From contig NC_135248.1 of assembly GCF_947623445.1 (NCBI RefSeq), forward strand, positions 11,603,820-11,667,819: a DNA stretch of 64,000 nucleotides, in the 5' to 3' direction. This document shows positions 38,077 through 50,475 of this stretch, in pieces. The DNA is from Clavelina lepadiformis (taxonomy: Eukaryota; Chordata; Ascidiacea; Aplousobranchia; Clavelinidae). Both the position numbers and the translations under genes were made by a program. The notes beneath the pieces are model-generated. The model made no database searches and had not been told where the DNA came from. It saw only the letters and a list, made by a program, of their open reading frames with translations. Each line of letters begins with the position of its first letter. Position 1 is the first letter of the stretch.

Positions 38077-41000
38077 ATGGCGACTACAGCCGCCACAGAA
38101 AGTTGGACGGCGACCACCGGAAGTTTTTTACCGACGCCCAATCTGGAAGCTGCCGATATAGCAGTGATTGCAGTATACTTTGCTTTCATCCTTGCCGTCG
38201 GAATTTGGGTTAGTCAAAATTGACATCAAAAACTAACAATTTTCTTATCAGCCTATTTGAATTACGGTGCCTTCTCAAAGAAATGTGATCGTGTGCAACA
38301 AAAGTGTTATATACCGGTATTTGAAAGTTTAGCCTATTTTCAAAAATTAAAATTTTAAGGATTTTTGTTCCGCAGGCTATGTGTCGAACAGATCGTAGCA
38401 ATGTGAATGGTTTCTTTTTGGCGGGAAGAAGCATCACGTGGTTTCCGGTCGGAGCATCGTTGTTCAGCAGCAACATCGGAAGCGGTCATTTTGTGGGGCT
38501 CGCTGGAACTGGGGCCGCGGCAGGAATCGCTGTGGGAGCATTTGAATGGAACGTAAGTTACGTTTCGTATTGGTCGGGCCGTTTACACTTATGCAGTAAA
38601 AGTCGTCGCAATTTAGTACCAACAACGCTAAATTAAATAAGAGTAATACTTGCAAACGTTTATAGAACAATTATTTCATATGTGTCAAAGTCAAAAACAC
38701 CAAATTATACTTTTACATCAAGTGCTTTCATGTTTTGCAAAATCGCTTTAGCTTGTCTAGAACATCTCGCCCACCGCAACTATTTATAGTCCATGCTCGA
38801 AATGGTGCTTATAATGGGCGGCTATAAACAGCGTGAATTTTTCAAAGCGCGAAACTAAATTTTCCAGGCAATGCTGACACTTTACTTCTTGGGGTGGATT
38901 TTCGCACCAATCTATATCGCTGCGGGTGTGGTCACCATGCCAGAGTACTTAAAGAAGAGGTTTGGAGGACAAAGAATTCAAGTTTATCTGTCGGTGCTTT
39001 CACTTCTGCTGTATATCTTCACAAAAGTCTCGGTAATTTTCACCAAATATGCAACGAAACAGACATAAGCCAGCGTTCATTTCAGCAAAAACTGAGAGTG
39101 TTTGCTGCATATGTTGTTAACCTCAGTTGCAAAAGAAAGCATCACTCGACAGATATGACGTCACATCACAATGAAACAATCATGTCTGTGTTAAAATGGT
39201 TTCAAGTTCCTTTTGTTGATATGTTTTACCTTTGCCAGGCCGATCTCTTCGCTGGAGCGATTTTCATACAAGAAGCACTCGGCTGGAATTTGTACGTTGC
39301 GATGATAATTCTCCTTGCTATTACCGCTCTTTACACAGTTACTGGAGGTCTGGCAGCAGTAATCTACACCGACACTGCGCAGACGTTTATTATGATAGCT
39401 GGTGCCTTTGTTATGATGATTTTGTGTAAGTATTTGGGTGAAAATATTTTACGACGGCCGCACACCTCAAATCTGTTTTACTAAACAAACGTTACTTGAG
39501 CACGGGGGAAAGCGGTTTGTTTTTAACAATAACCGACTTCGTACTTTAATGCGTGATGATATTTCACAGCGTTTGAACGCATCGGTGGCTACGACGCTCT
39601 TGAAGTAGAATACATGAAAGCTGTACCATCCATTAGACCAAATAACACAGGATGTGGAATTCCTCGTCAAGACTCCTTCAACGTTTTAAGAGATCCCGTT
39701 ACAGGAGACTTACCGTGGCCTGGGTTGACCTTCGGTCTGACTATCCTAGCAACTTGGTATTGGTGTACGGACCAGGTGATACGAAATGTTTGACAAGTCG
39801 TAATTATTGTTGCAAACAATGTCAGTCCGAAATGCCATACGCAACAGTTCTACAAATGTGGGTCCAATATTACAACTACAATGTTGTAAAAATTACAACA
39901 GTCGGACAAGGCGTTGAAACCAAAAAACTATTCAAAAACTATGCAAAACGTTTGAACCGTTAGTCATGCCTAACGTTAGTGCGGACCATTGCCTTAGGCT
40001 GGGCCATCAGGGTAGGTAAACGTAAATCTTAGTCGAAGGCGGCCTTTCAATTATTTTGGGACTTTGGACTCTTAAATAAAACATGACAAAGGATATCTTT
40101 TGTTCATGTTTTTTTTCCGTAAATCAACAAATGGCGAAACAACTGCGCAAAGCTCCCGAAAAGGCCGAACTTTTCCCATTCCTGACCCAAGACAACTGTT
40201 TGTCATACATGTACACGCCAAAATTGCACAAAAAATTTTTCGAGAATGCTTAAAGAGAAGTTTGAAAAACATGTTTAGTTAGATTTATCTCCAAAACAAA
40301 GAAAAAATATTATGTTACAAACTCTGTATAAAATGGTGCTAAATAGTTGAATATGTGTTCTGTTGAACAGGTAATTGTACAGCGTACGCTAGCCGCCAAA
40401 ACTTTATCCCACGCCAAGGGTGGTTGTGTGGCAGCCGGGCTTCTAAAGATCATGCCAATGTACATGATGGTCATGGTGGGAATGATAAGCAGGGTTATTT
40501 TCACAGGTGGATATCAACAACCCAAATCTGAAAACTAACAAATAAGTAGATACAAGTAACGTCCTATCCCATTCCCTGGAAAAATGCTACTTTTTTTTGC
40601 TCGTATAGATGCGGTTGCGTGTACTGATCCGGCAGAATGCATGAAGTACTGTAACACACCTGTAGGGTGCTCAAATGTGGCTTACCCCAAACTGGTTCTA
40701 GAAATCATGCCAACAGGCTTACGGGGTAAGAGTAACTTGATTTATACGTAAAGTAATCACGGGCCTATTCAATTTGTGTTATATTTTACAGGACTTTTGT
40801 TAGCTGTGATGATGGCGGCTCTGATGTCATCACTGACGTCAGTCTTCAACAGCGCGTCAACGCTCTTTACTTGCGATTTGTGGAAGAAGATAAGGAAGAA
40901 TGCAACCGAGTGGGAGCTCATGATTGTTGGAAGGCGAGTACACCTACTTGTAAATTATTACCTGGTTTGTTTTGTTTACTTGCTTAACTTATGACATTAT

Positions 41001-43829
41001 TAATTACAGTAGAACACCAGTATGTCGAAAAACTGCGGGAATGTTGTCAAATGTACTAGTTAGCAGGGTGGTCGTAGTAGTAAACAGAATGCAAAATATT
41101 GCAATAGAATAAAAGATACTCCGGACCGCGTTCAAGTATTTGTGATATTATAAGGTGCTTGTTAAATGGGGTTCTGCTATCGACGCCATAGGGCTACATT
41201 GACTGATAAGTAGGCCTACTCACTTCATGAAAATCACGATAAAACAAATCCCAACTTAAGTTATGGTTAAAAGACATTCCAATTTTCTTTACTTTCTTTT
41301 TCAACACCTGCGCTCGTAAAACTTTGACAGACTATTCATCCTCTTCATGGTTGCCGTGAGCATTGCTTGGGTTCCTATAGTCCAAGCCTCTGCAAACGGT
41401 CAACTCTTTGATTACATTCAAGCCATCACCAGCTACCTCGGGCCGCCCATCGCTGTTATATTTGTGATGGCAGTTTTCTGGCCAAGACTCAATGAACCGG
41501 TAAGTGAGTGGCTCCGTAAGTCTAACTGGAGTGTAATACGTTACTCAAAACTTCATAAATCGATAAGTTGACACCCAGGCTAATTAATCCTTAATTCATG
41601 GTTTACATTACGTATTGCTGGATATCATTACATGTGTTGCGAATCCAGTAAACAGTCTTAATACTTCAAAGTGCTTCACATTTAAACTGTTTAAAGCGGG
41701 TCTCGAAACTCTGTTAATGATGCTTCCATATACGTAAATGTAGGGAGCGTTTTGGTCCCTCATGTGTGGACTGGCAGTCGGCTTAACCAGAATGATTATG
41801 GATTTTGCTTATGGAGCACCACTCTGTGGAGAAGATGAATATAGACCAGAGATCCTATACAAGGTAAGACCAGTTATCAATAATTCCACCTAAGCTCTTT
41901 TTGTGGTTGCTCTAAACCAGGAGTATCCAACGTTTTTCCATGAAGAGCCGAATACGGGTGTTATCATTCTCGGAGGGCCAGATAAAACTTATTAGTACAG
42001 AAATAATAAATACATTTATAAACGAAAAGCATTTTGTTTTAAGCTAGATTTTAATTTTAAGCAATATAAATTACAAAATAGACCAAATTCTTGGAAATGT
42101 GCGATAGAGTTAAGTTTAATGTGAAAGCTGACATTGCTTTTAGCTGCACAACTTGTCTATGTCAGCACCAACAGATGACGTTGCAATGCCGTTTATGCCT
42201 ATCACCGTCTTTTAACGAAAACCAATGCTTATTACCGCCATTTAGGAGCGCACCAAAAGATATGACCTACCGTGTAAAATTTTTTCCAAACTGGCGGCAG
42301 TGGTTATTATCCTTGCGGGCCGCATGGAATTTGTCGCCGGGCCGCGGGTTGGACATCCCTGCTCTAAACAATAAACATCATCACTAGCAGACGGGATGTC
42401 TTAGTCTGTTTATACGGCACTTGCATGAATAGGCCTATAGAAAGTTATACAATTGCGAGCTTTGAACAAGTTCAGTTTTGTTCATCATCGTAGGCTTTAC
42501 CGTAAATAGGCAAGTCAATACAATTTAAAACTGTAACAAAGGTAACTTTTGCAACCTCTTCTTGATAAGAAAATTTTATTTCTCCTTCCAGGTGCACTAC
42601 TTATACTTTGCCATGATTTTAGCAGCAATCACAGCGTTGGTGGCCGTTGTTGTCTCGCTGGTCACGCCTAGAATAGAACCGGAACACGTAAGTTTGCTTG
42701 CTTATCAAATCGCAATTGACGCAAAAGATTGATCGCTTTATTAAAAGCAAAAAAATTAATATTTAAAACCGTATAGCAAACAAATGGAAATCGCTTAAAC
42801 CGTATTTAAAATGAGATTCGCAGGCCACGTAGGCTACAGGAAATTCTGGAAACCATACAAAAATTCGTCGTTGACAATGTCTTTTAGGTTTTCGTTTACA
42901 CCCCATACTTGTTCCAACTTAAAATTGGACTAAATGCACCAAATAACGTGTTTTACAGCTCCTCAGGCTCACGTGGTACAGTCGGTATAGCAAAGAGCCA
43001 CGACTTGATCTGGACACGCTGACACCGGATGTGCAGAAAAAAGATGACGAAGTGGTTCGTATCTGAAAACTAAAACAATGCTTGTAGGTTGTAGGTTGTT
43101 TTGTTGGCGAGGTATTGGAGTATTTATCCTCGGACTGAGTGGATTTGTTTTGTGCGACGTGGACAGTGCCACGATTCGTTACCACTTGATCCCCCGGATA
43201 CATGTCGCACCAATACTTGTCGGATACTTGTCCTTTTACAATTTGCGGCGGATGCACTTTTTTGTAGTTTTGCCGGAAAATTGTCACTTTATTCACTATT
43301 AACACTGAACTAGGGCAGGCTTTGTACATTTTTTGTCCAATGGTATTGAGTCTATAGTGCATTGTCGAGCATTTCCGTTATATCCCACGTTTCAATTATA
43401 GGTTGAAACGGGATTCACCAACAAGGCGGTCTTAAATGACAACGATGTCGCAATTCATGTTGATGCGAAAGATGATGCAGCTCCTACCAACAGTACCTCC
43501 GAAGCCTCAGGTGTGAAAACATACAACTTACGACACTAATCCAATCAAGCATTCAAGAAATATGATAAAAAAAGTATATGCCTTAGTTAAGGACATTTAT
43601 TGTTGTTTCTGTATGATAAAACAAAATGTTTTTGGCAGTGAAAAGTACGAGCATATGGAGAAAAGCGTTTAACCTTTTCTGCGGCTTGGATAGCAGTCAG
43701 AAAGAGCAACAGGCGCCGCCATCTACCTTAACTGACATAAGCGAAAAGCCACTGGCAAGCTGGATTGTGAATTTCACTGGAATTCTTATGCTTTGCACAA
43801 TGGCATTTCTTTTCGGTTATTACGCTTAA
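38077..43829 (+). CDS. sodium/sugar cotransporter SGLT (SLC5A), copy 1
   Basis: Fourteen exons join in phase to 680 residues: 38077-38208, 38376-38552, 38868-39032, 39239-39425, 39570-39775, 40371-40506, 40609-40725, 40792-40933, 41331-41499, 41744-41863, 42592-42687, 42959-43054, 43402-43510 and 43639-43829. It is a 14-helix sodium-coupled solute carrier of the plasma membrane. Matches to SGLT1 include [15 protein letters not shown] (N77 and H82 here correspond to N78 and H83), FEWN (E101 to E102), [27 protein letters not shown] with the sugar-site lysine, [15 protein letters not shown] for the sodium site, and [13 protein letters not shown] with the sugar-site glutamine. So the main sugar contacts are kept and glucose-type hexose transport is likely. 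Intron 8 starts with GC. Intron 10 holds a MITE. The last residues (MAFLFGYYA) form helix 14. Confidence 0.93.
41918..42361. mobile_element. hAT-like MITE in SGLT copy 1 intron 10
   Basis: Ends are CAGGAGTATCCAACG and, inverted, CAGGGATGTCCAACCCGCGG. CTCTAAAC is duplicated exactly at 41910-41917 and 42362-42369. It belongs to the same TGTCCAAC-ended family as the 59311 element. The 444-base interior has no transposase. Confidence 0.87.
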
Positions 43830-45452
43830 GAATTGATGTCGGTTTTATTTGACATCAATTCGGAATTTTTTTTAAATTTAACTTTGAAAGTCATTTAATA
43901 GTTTACCTTTCAACCTTACCTCTGATGAATGTTTGCTCTTTGACGCGAATCAACAACAATTATATCAATGGAATGGTTGGCAGCAAACATTATAACAACC
44001 ATTTTCTTTGTGCTGTGGGAGAACGTGTGCATTGTGCAAACAAATTACTTTTTAGCATGACTCACATACGTCGTATTGATGTAATACTAAGCTAACGAAC
44101 TAACATAAAGCATTTTTTAAATGGCTGTATACCAGCGTGAGCTAGTACGCGAACGAACTGATCGTAAGTGCATACAAATGGCAGTTTGCTTGATTGCATA
44201 AACAAGCACAGGATCTTTAGCTGAAAAAAAAAACTATCAAAAGTTTTAAAGCATTAACGACAAAAAAGAGTAAGATTATAAGCAATAGCTTTTGGAAACG
44301 TTTGCAACAGCTCAGTTTGTATCGTCCATAGTGAGAGCGATTTCTATTTTTTTCTAGAACGGGTAAACAATCTTGCAATCAGTAAGTTTGCCGTATCGCA
44401 TAATAATGCAAGTTCAAAAAATTTCATGCAATCACTGCCTCAGCGACAGATTTCGCTCTAATCACGGAAATCTGTTATCACTTATCTGTGTTATCTGTAG
44501 TCACTAGCAATCAATTTCTCAAAGGGAAACTCCTGGTAATTATTATCCAATATACAAGGTTCTTTTAAGATAAAGACTGTTGTTTCGTAAACCACTTGTC
44601 ACAACTTCTCTTTCTGTGCAAGCAGTGAGCAAAAACAGCAGCTTAATCGGCAACGAACTTACTTACTTCCAAACAGACAAGCATAGACGCAAGTGTATGG
44701 ATAGACAATGATGGTTTCCAAGCGAAAGCAGAAACAATTTGACACTTAGATATATTTCCGCATTGAAAAGACAATTACGGCCACCAGGGTATTTTTTTCT
44801 CCCTGAGTCCACTGAATTTGTAGAAAATGAATGGATAACAAGGGCATGAAATGATGACTCGCCACAGGCTTACGAGTCAGTGTTGTAATGACTCGAGTCA
44901 CAATTTTCCGTGACTTTACTCGAGTCAATGTCGAAAATGACTCTGGCCACGTGATGGCAGATGTGACGAAAAACGATAGAGTTTTACGTAAGAAAAACGT
45001 ATAATTTTCTAAAACTTACACTTCTCTGATACAAATATCAATCAGACCAACTTTACCACAGCCATGACGTTATGATAACCAAAATAACGCAACATGTAAT
45101 GTGACGACAGAAATGCTTTTAATATTACAACTCGAACAGACTTGAGTCAAAAAAATGACGTAGTTACAATCCTGACGAGGTTTTCTTATTCACATACAGT
45201 CAGACTTGAGAAAACACGCAAAACACTGAAGATGAATGGAGGAAATATAAGGCGAAAGAAATTCTATAAGCGGCTAGTAGGCCTATACTGCTATATACAG
45301 CTCCGTAATAAATAACAATCAGTATACAAGAAGGCGATTAATTAAAAATTATTGTGCCTTCAAAAATATTTGTTGTCTTACTTGTTGTAGTTTAAACGGC
45401 GAAATCTATTAATGTGAGTTACTGCAGGGTCGTAAGATAAACAAAAACCAAA
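43830..45452. other. spacer between SGLT copies 1 and 2
   Basis: It contains the 3' UTR of copy 1, a probable MITE at 44878-45174 and the upstream region of copy 2. No gene is seen. Confidence 0.4.
44878..45174. mobile_element. probable hAT-like MITE with GACTCGAGTC boxes
   Basis: The left end CAGTGTTGTAATGACTCGAG and the inverted right end CAGGATTGTAACTACGTCA are similar, and both continue into a GACTC(G/A)AGTC-type palindrome. ACGAG is present on both flanks, but a full 8-base duplication is not clean. Confidence 0.5.
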
Positions 45453-48400
45453 ATGGATAGTAGCACTGTGTCTTCTGCTGTAATGGATACAACAGGTTCT
45501 ACAGAACCAGAAGCAACACCAGGCTTGGAAGCAGCCGATTTTGCTGTGATAGGAGTATACTTCGCGTTCATTCTCGCTGTAGGAATTTGGGTAGGTAGAA
45601 CATGTATTGTATGCACTCGTTGAATAATGTTTGACTGCAAACGCACGTCGAATCGCGTCAGTATTGTAGTAGGCCACCCACTGAGCATATCACGCATTTG
45701 CATTTATCGGAGAGACGAGTTTCTCATGTAGGCTGTATATTACAGTGTATATATTGTTGTTGTCTGAACGGTGTTACCAAATTTTAAATTAAAATTAGAA
45801 ACAGGATATAGTTTAGCACTCTTAAGGTTAACTTTATATTTTTCGACACTTTATATTCTTCTTCAGGTGTACTGTGAAAATGGTAAAGTAGCTCGTGTCG
45901 AAAAATATATTATGGTATTGTAACCGACCCGCAACATTAATAGGCAGTTTACAATTGCTAACATTTACAAAACTAAAATTTTTCCAGGTGATGTGTCGAA
46001 CCGACCGCAGTAACGTCGACGGTTTCTTTCTGGCGGGAAGAAACATCACGTGGTTTCCGATCGGAGCTTCCCTTTTCAGCAGCAACATCGGAAGCGGAAG
46101 TTTTGTGGGTCTGGCGGGTACTGGTGCAGCAGCTGGGATCGCAGTGGGAGCATTTGAATGGAACGTAAGTAACTGAGTCACAAACGAACATTCTTTTACC
46201 ATAGCTATTTTTAGCCTACTTGCATTGAGTGTGGTTCTTGGCCAAGAGTTTTGGGATAAGCAGCAAAACTACATAATACAGGCGATGTTGACTCTATTCT
46301 TTCTTGGATGGATCTTTGCACCTGTCTACATCGCCGCAGGTGTAGTGACCATGCCCGAGTATTTACGTAAGAGATTTGGTGGTGAGAGGATCCAAATATA
46401 TATGTCGGTGCTTTCACTGCTGCTTTACATCTTCACTAAAGTATCGGTAAGTGTTGGGGTGAAAAAAAAACAAACTTTTAAAAGGAATTTTGTAAGTTTA
46501 GTATTACGACTTACAAGAAAGGCTAATTTGCAGCAAGCTAAAAGTTACTGACTAGGCCTACTTAACCTACACAAATACAAACTCAAGCTACGGAATTCGA
46601 ATCTTCATTATCGTCAAGGCTGATCTCTTTTCTGGCGCCATCTTCGTCCAAGTTGCTTTGGGATGGAACATATACTTGGCGATGATCGTTCTTCTGCTGA
46701 TAACGGCACTGTACACGGTGACGGGAGGCCTAGCAGCAGTTATATACACAGACACTGTGCAAACTTTTATCATGATTGGAGGAGCACTGGTTATGATGGT
46801 GCTATGTAAGTTACCGAATCGCTTAACCTAACTTTTACAAAACCAGGGTTAAACTTGGATTATCTCACACAGCGTTCATACATGTTGGTGGATATGAAGG
46901 GCTTGAGACCGCCTACTTTCAAGCAATACCAAAGATTCGTCCGGCTAATACGAGCTGCGGAATACCAAGGGAGGATTCATTTCATGTATTTCGAGATCCA
47001 ATAGATGGAGATCTCCCTTGGCCAGGGTTAACGTTTGGCCTGACAATTATCGCAACGTGGTACTGGTGTACAGACCAGGTGAACAGTAGGCCATTTTGGT
47101 AGAACTGAGCATCCTGTTGCTAACAGTTATGCTTGTGGTAAACACATAGCCTAATGCTGAAGTATTATCAACAAAACCTAGTTGATAAAAAATCTCAACG
47201 GCATTGTGTCTTACGAAAATTGTGTTACTACACAATCGGAAATACATGCAGATTAGAAATAACAGAAGCCTCATGAATCTGACTTAAAAATGGCTACTAC
47301 GTGGGTAATTTTCAGGTTCTTGCTCAACGAATGCTGGCAGCCAAAAACCTGACTCACGCCAAAGGTGGTTGTGTTACTGCAGGTCTCCTAAAAATCCTAC
47401 CAATGTACATGATGGTTATGATTGGAATGATAAGCAGAACGGTGTTTCCAGGTATGTGGCTTATTTCTATCTATTTTTTCACGGTCATCCACCGAAATAT
47501 TCTCGCCAGATTCGGTAGCGTGTGCTACGGCTGATGAATGCAAGAAATACTGCGGCACTGCTGTAGGTTGCTCCAATATTGCTTATCCAAAGTTAGTCTT
47601 GGAAATTATGCCCACAGGACTCAAAGGTACACGTTAAGACCATGAGTATTAAAATGTTTTAAAACCTCTGCTAAATTAGGTTCTGACTTTTCTAACAGGT
47701 TTGCTTCTGGCTGCTATGTTGGCCGCACTGATGTCATCACTGACGTCAGTTTTTAACAGTGGTTCTACCTTGTTTACATGCGATTTATGGCAAAAAGTCC
47801 GCAAGAACGCGTCAGAGTGGGAACTGATGATAGTGGGAAGGTGAATGTAATACTATTTATAAAACTTTAGAATACAGCAGTTAAAGTAGTTTCCAAAACA
47901 CCAGTGTAAGCCGTTTTAATTGTATGTGCACACACCAGGTTAAGTACGACCATATTGGCTATTCTGCTAATTAATTGATTTTCATAACCGCCTTTAAATA
48001 AAATTTTTATGGCATGTAGAATTTCAATATGTTCATTACAAACTAATATAAAATGTAACAACATTATCTTTGCATCAAAGAAATCATTTATTTTTATATA
48101 CTCCTGACCGAAATCGTAATCCATGTCATACAACCTATTTATCACAACTGAAAAGAGTATTTTGTCACCCAGTATATTGTACATATTTACCCAAAAAACG
48201 CGTTATTTGCTGAATTTTCTTATCACTGCACTTCTATAGAAAACTTATCCAAATTTGACTAATTACAGCATTTAGCAGTATTTTATCATTTTCAGAATAT
48301 TCATGCTATTTATGGTTGGTGTCAGCATAGCTTGGGTTCCTATTGTTCAGACTTCAGCAAGCGGACAGCTGTTTGACTACATTCAGTCGATAACAAGCTA

Positions 48401-49761
48401 CTTGGGTCCTCCTATAATGGTCATTTTTGCGATGGCAATCTTTTGGGCAAGACTCAATGAACCAGTAAGTCAAGAAGAATAATCTTGAAACTTTGAAATG
48501 TGGCTCAACAATAAAATATCACATAACACACCGATTACTTTTGTGTATGCACATTGTACAGGGTGCTTTTTGGGCACTGATGATTGGTATGGTTGCCGGA
48601 ACAACAAGAATGATCATGGATTTTGCTTATGGGGCACCACTGTGTGGCGAAGAAGAATACAGACCAGCCATTTTGTACAAAGTAACAACCTATGATGATA
48701 ACCATATTTAAATACACAAAAAACATGACCATATTATGCCATAGAAATTTAACCTAAATAACCCCAAGACAATAATGTAATATAACAGAATAGTTTCCAA
48801 CATTATTTGCGGTCAGGTGCATTATCTTTACTTTGCCATACTCCTTGCGGGCTTAACTGGAATTTCTGCTGTTGTAATTTCACTGCTGACACCACCTATT
48901 GAAAAACAAAATGTGAGCAACTAGTTAGTAATTAGCAAAGATAGTTATAATATTTTTAAATTACGACCAATAATAGTTAAATTAATTAAATTTTAAAAAT
49001 ACCAAGTGCATACCCTGCATGCTGCAATGGTTATATGTTTTAGTATGAAAACTACAATAAAATTTATAGTTTACTGACACTTAATGTCTAATACCACTTA
49101 CAAAATGCTTCTTAACAGCTTCAACGACTAACATGGTACTCCAGGTTCCTTAAACCAACTCAAAAATTGCCACCACATGGTGAGGATAACCAAGCAGTCG
49201 TAGGTGACAATGATTATGATATTAAAGTCTCCACAGAGATGTCAGCAGTAGAAAGCAACAGTGAGAACCACGACAAATCCGGAAAAGGGTCCATCAACGA
49301 TGCAGAAAAGGAGGAAGGTATGGACTTTGCTACAAAATAGCTTCTGTCATGTCATAATAAATTTAATTATTGTTGAAGAATTAAAAAACATTTTGTATCG
49401 GTATTTACTGTTAAAAAACAATTCATGCAGTACAATTTACCTATTCTTATAATCAACAGAACCTAACATACATGGTTATTGGTTTGGCTAAAACATGTTT
49501 CAATATATATTGCGGTTTTTCAACAGAAGTAATGTCATCCAAAGGTGATCGCATAATAAATTTTACATTTCAGAGACATCACTTCTTAAGAGAGCTTTCT
49601 TTCTTTTCTGCGGCCTTGACAAATCAAGAAAAGGTCGTCCAGCTGAAAAATCAGTTATAATCAATAGTATTGAAGAAGATAAAACTCGTTCTACAATTGT
49701 TGATGTTGCTTGTATACTAATGCTTTGTGTAATGGTGTTTCTCTTTGCATACTACGCTTAA
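45453..49761 (+). CDS. sodium/sugar cotransporter SGLT (SLC5A), copy 2
   Basis: Thirteen exons join in phase to 679 residues: 45453-45590, 45988-46164, 46282-46446, 46619-46805, 46873-47078, 47316-47451, 47510-47626, 47699-47840, 48296-48464, 48562-48681, 48817-48912, 49119-49317 and 49574-49761. Exons 2 to 11 have exactly the same lengths as in copy 1, so this is a tandem duplicate with all splice positions kept. Kept sites include the Asn and Glu contacts (SNIGS, FEWN), GLLKILPM and [13 protein letters not shown]. The position equal to His83 of SGLT1 is Ser (SNIGSGSF), which may alter gating or selectivity. The cytoplasmic linker is one exon here but two in copy 1. The linker is rich in charged residues. 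The protein ends in MVFLFAYYA. Intron 8 has a normal GT start. Confidence 0.93.
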
Positions 49762-50475
49762 TTGGCAATTAATATAAACTTTAGCATCACAATGTCACCA
49801 ATAACACAGCAAAATGAAAGTGTTAATGGCGAACTCATGTAGTTAACTAAATTACGTAAATTTAATTAGCTAACATGTGTACTACAAAAAGCTTTTGTTC
49901 AAAAGTAATCCGTTTCTGTATTTTTCAAATCTTAAAAAAAAATTATAATGGGACACACTTGCAAATATTTCACATATAATAATTCCTTATGTTATTTCTG
50001 CAAATTACTATCTTAGATGGTAATTACTAGCCTAACATTATTTTCAGAATGGAAGAAAATATTAGATCCATAAGCTTAGGAAACATGAAAATAATTACTA
50101 AGTTCTGCTGAGAAATAAACATGTGTAAAAGTAAAGCAATACACTTTTCACTATTTATTCATTACCACTTTAAACCGAATAATTCTGTAAAGAGCAAAAA
50201 GATAATACAAACGCTAGTTATGCTGTAATTGGCAATAACACAATTTGGGAGTGTGTGACCGCATTCACTGGAGATTTCACAACAATACCGTACGGCACTT
50301 CTTCATACTCTCTTAGTTATTGCATATAACGTTTGTCAATTAGTTATTTTGAGGACAGTAAGTTGGCTATAAAGGAATCAATATAAAACCTCTGAGCGTT
50401 TTTTGCTATGTGTTGGCCAGGAGGCTGGTAGGGTGTAAGCTTTAATACAGAAACTTACTTGTGCAAAATTTATCA

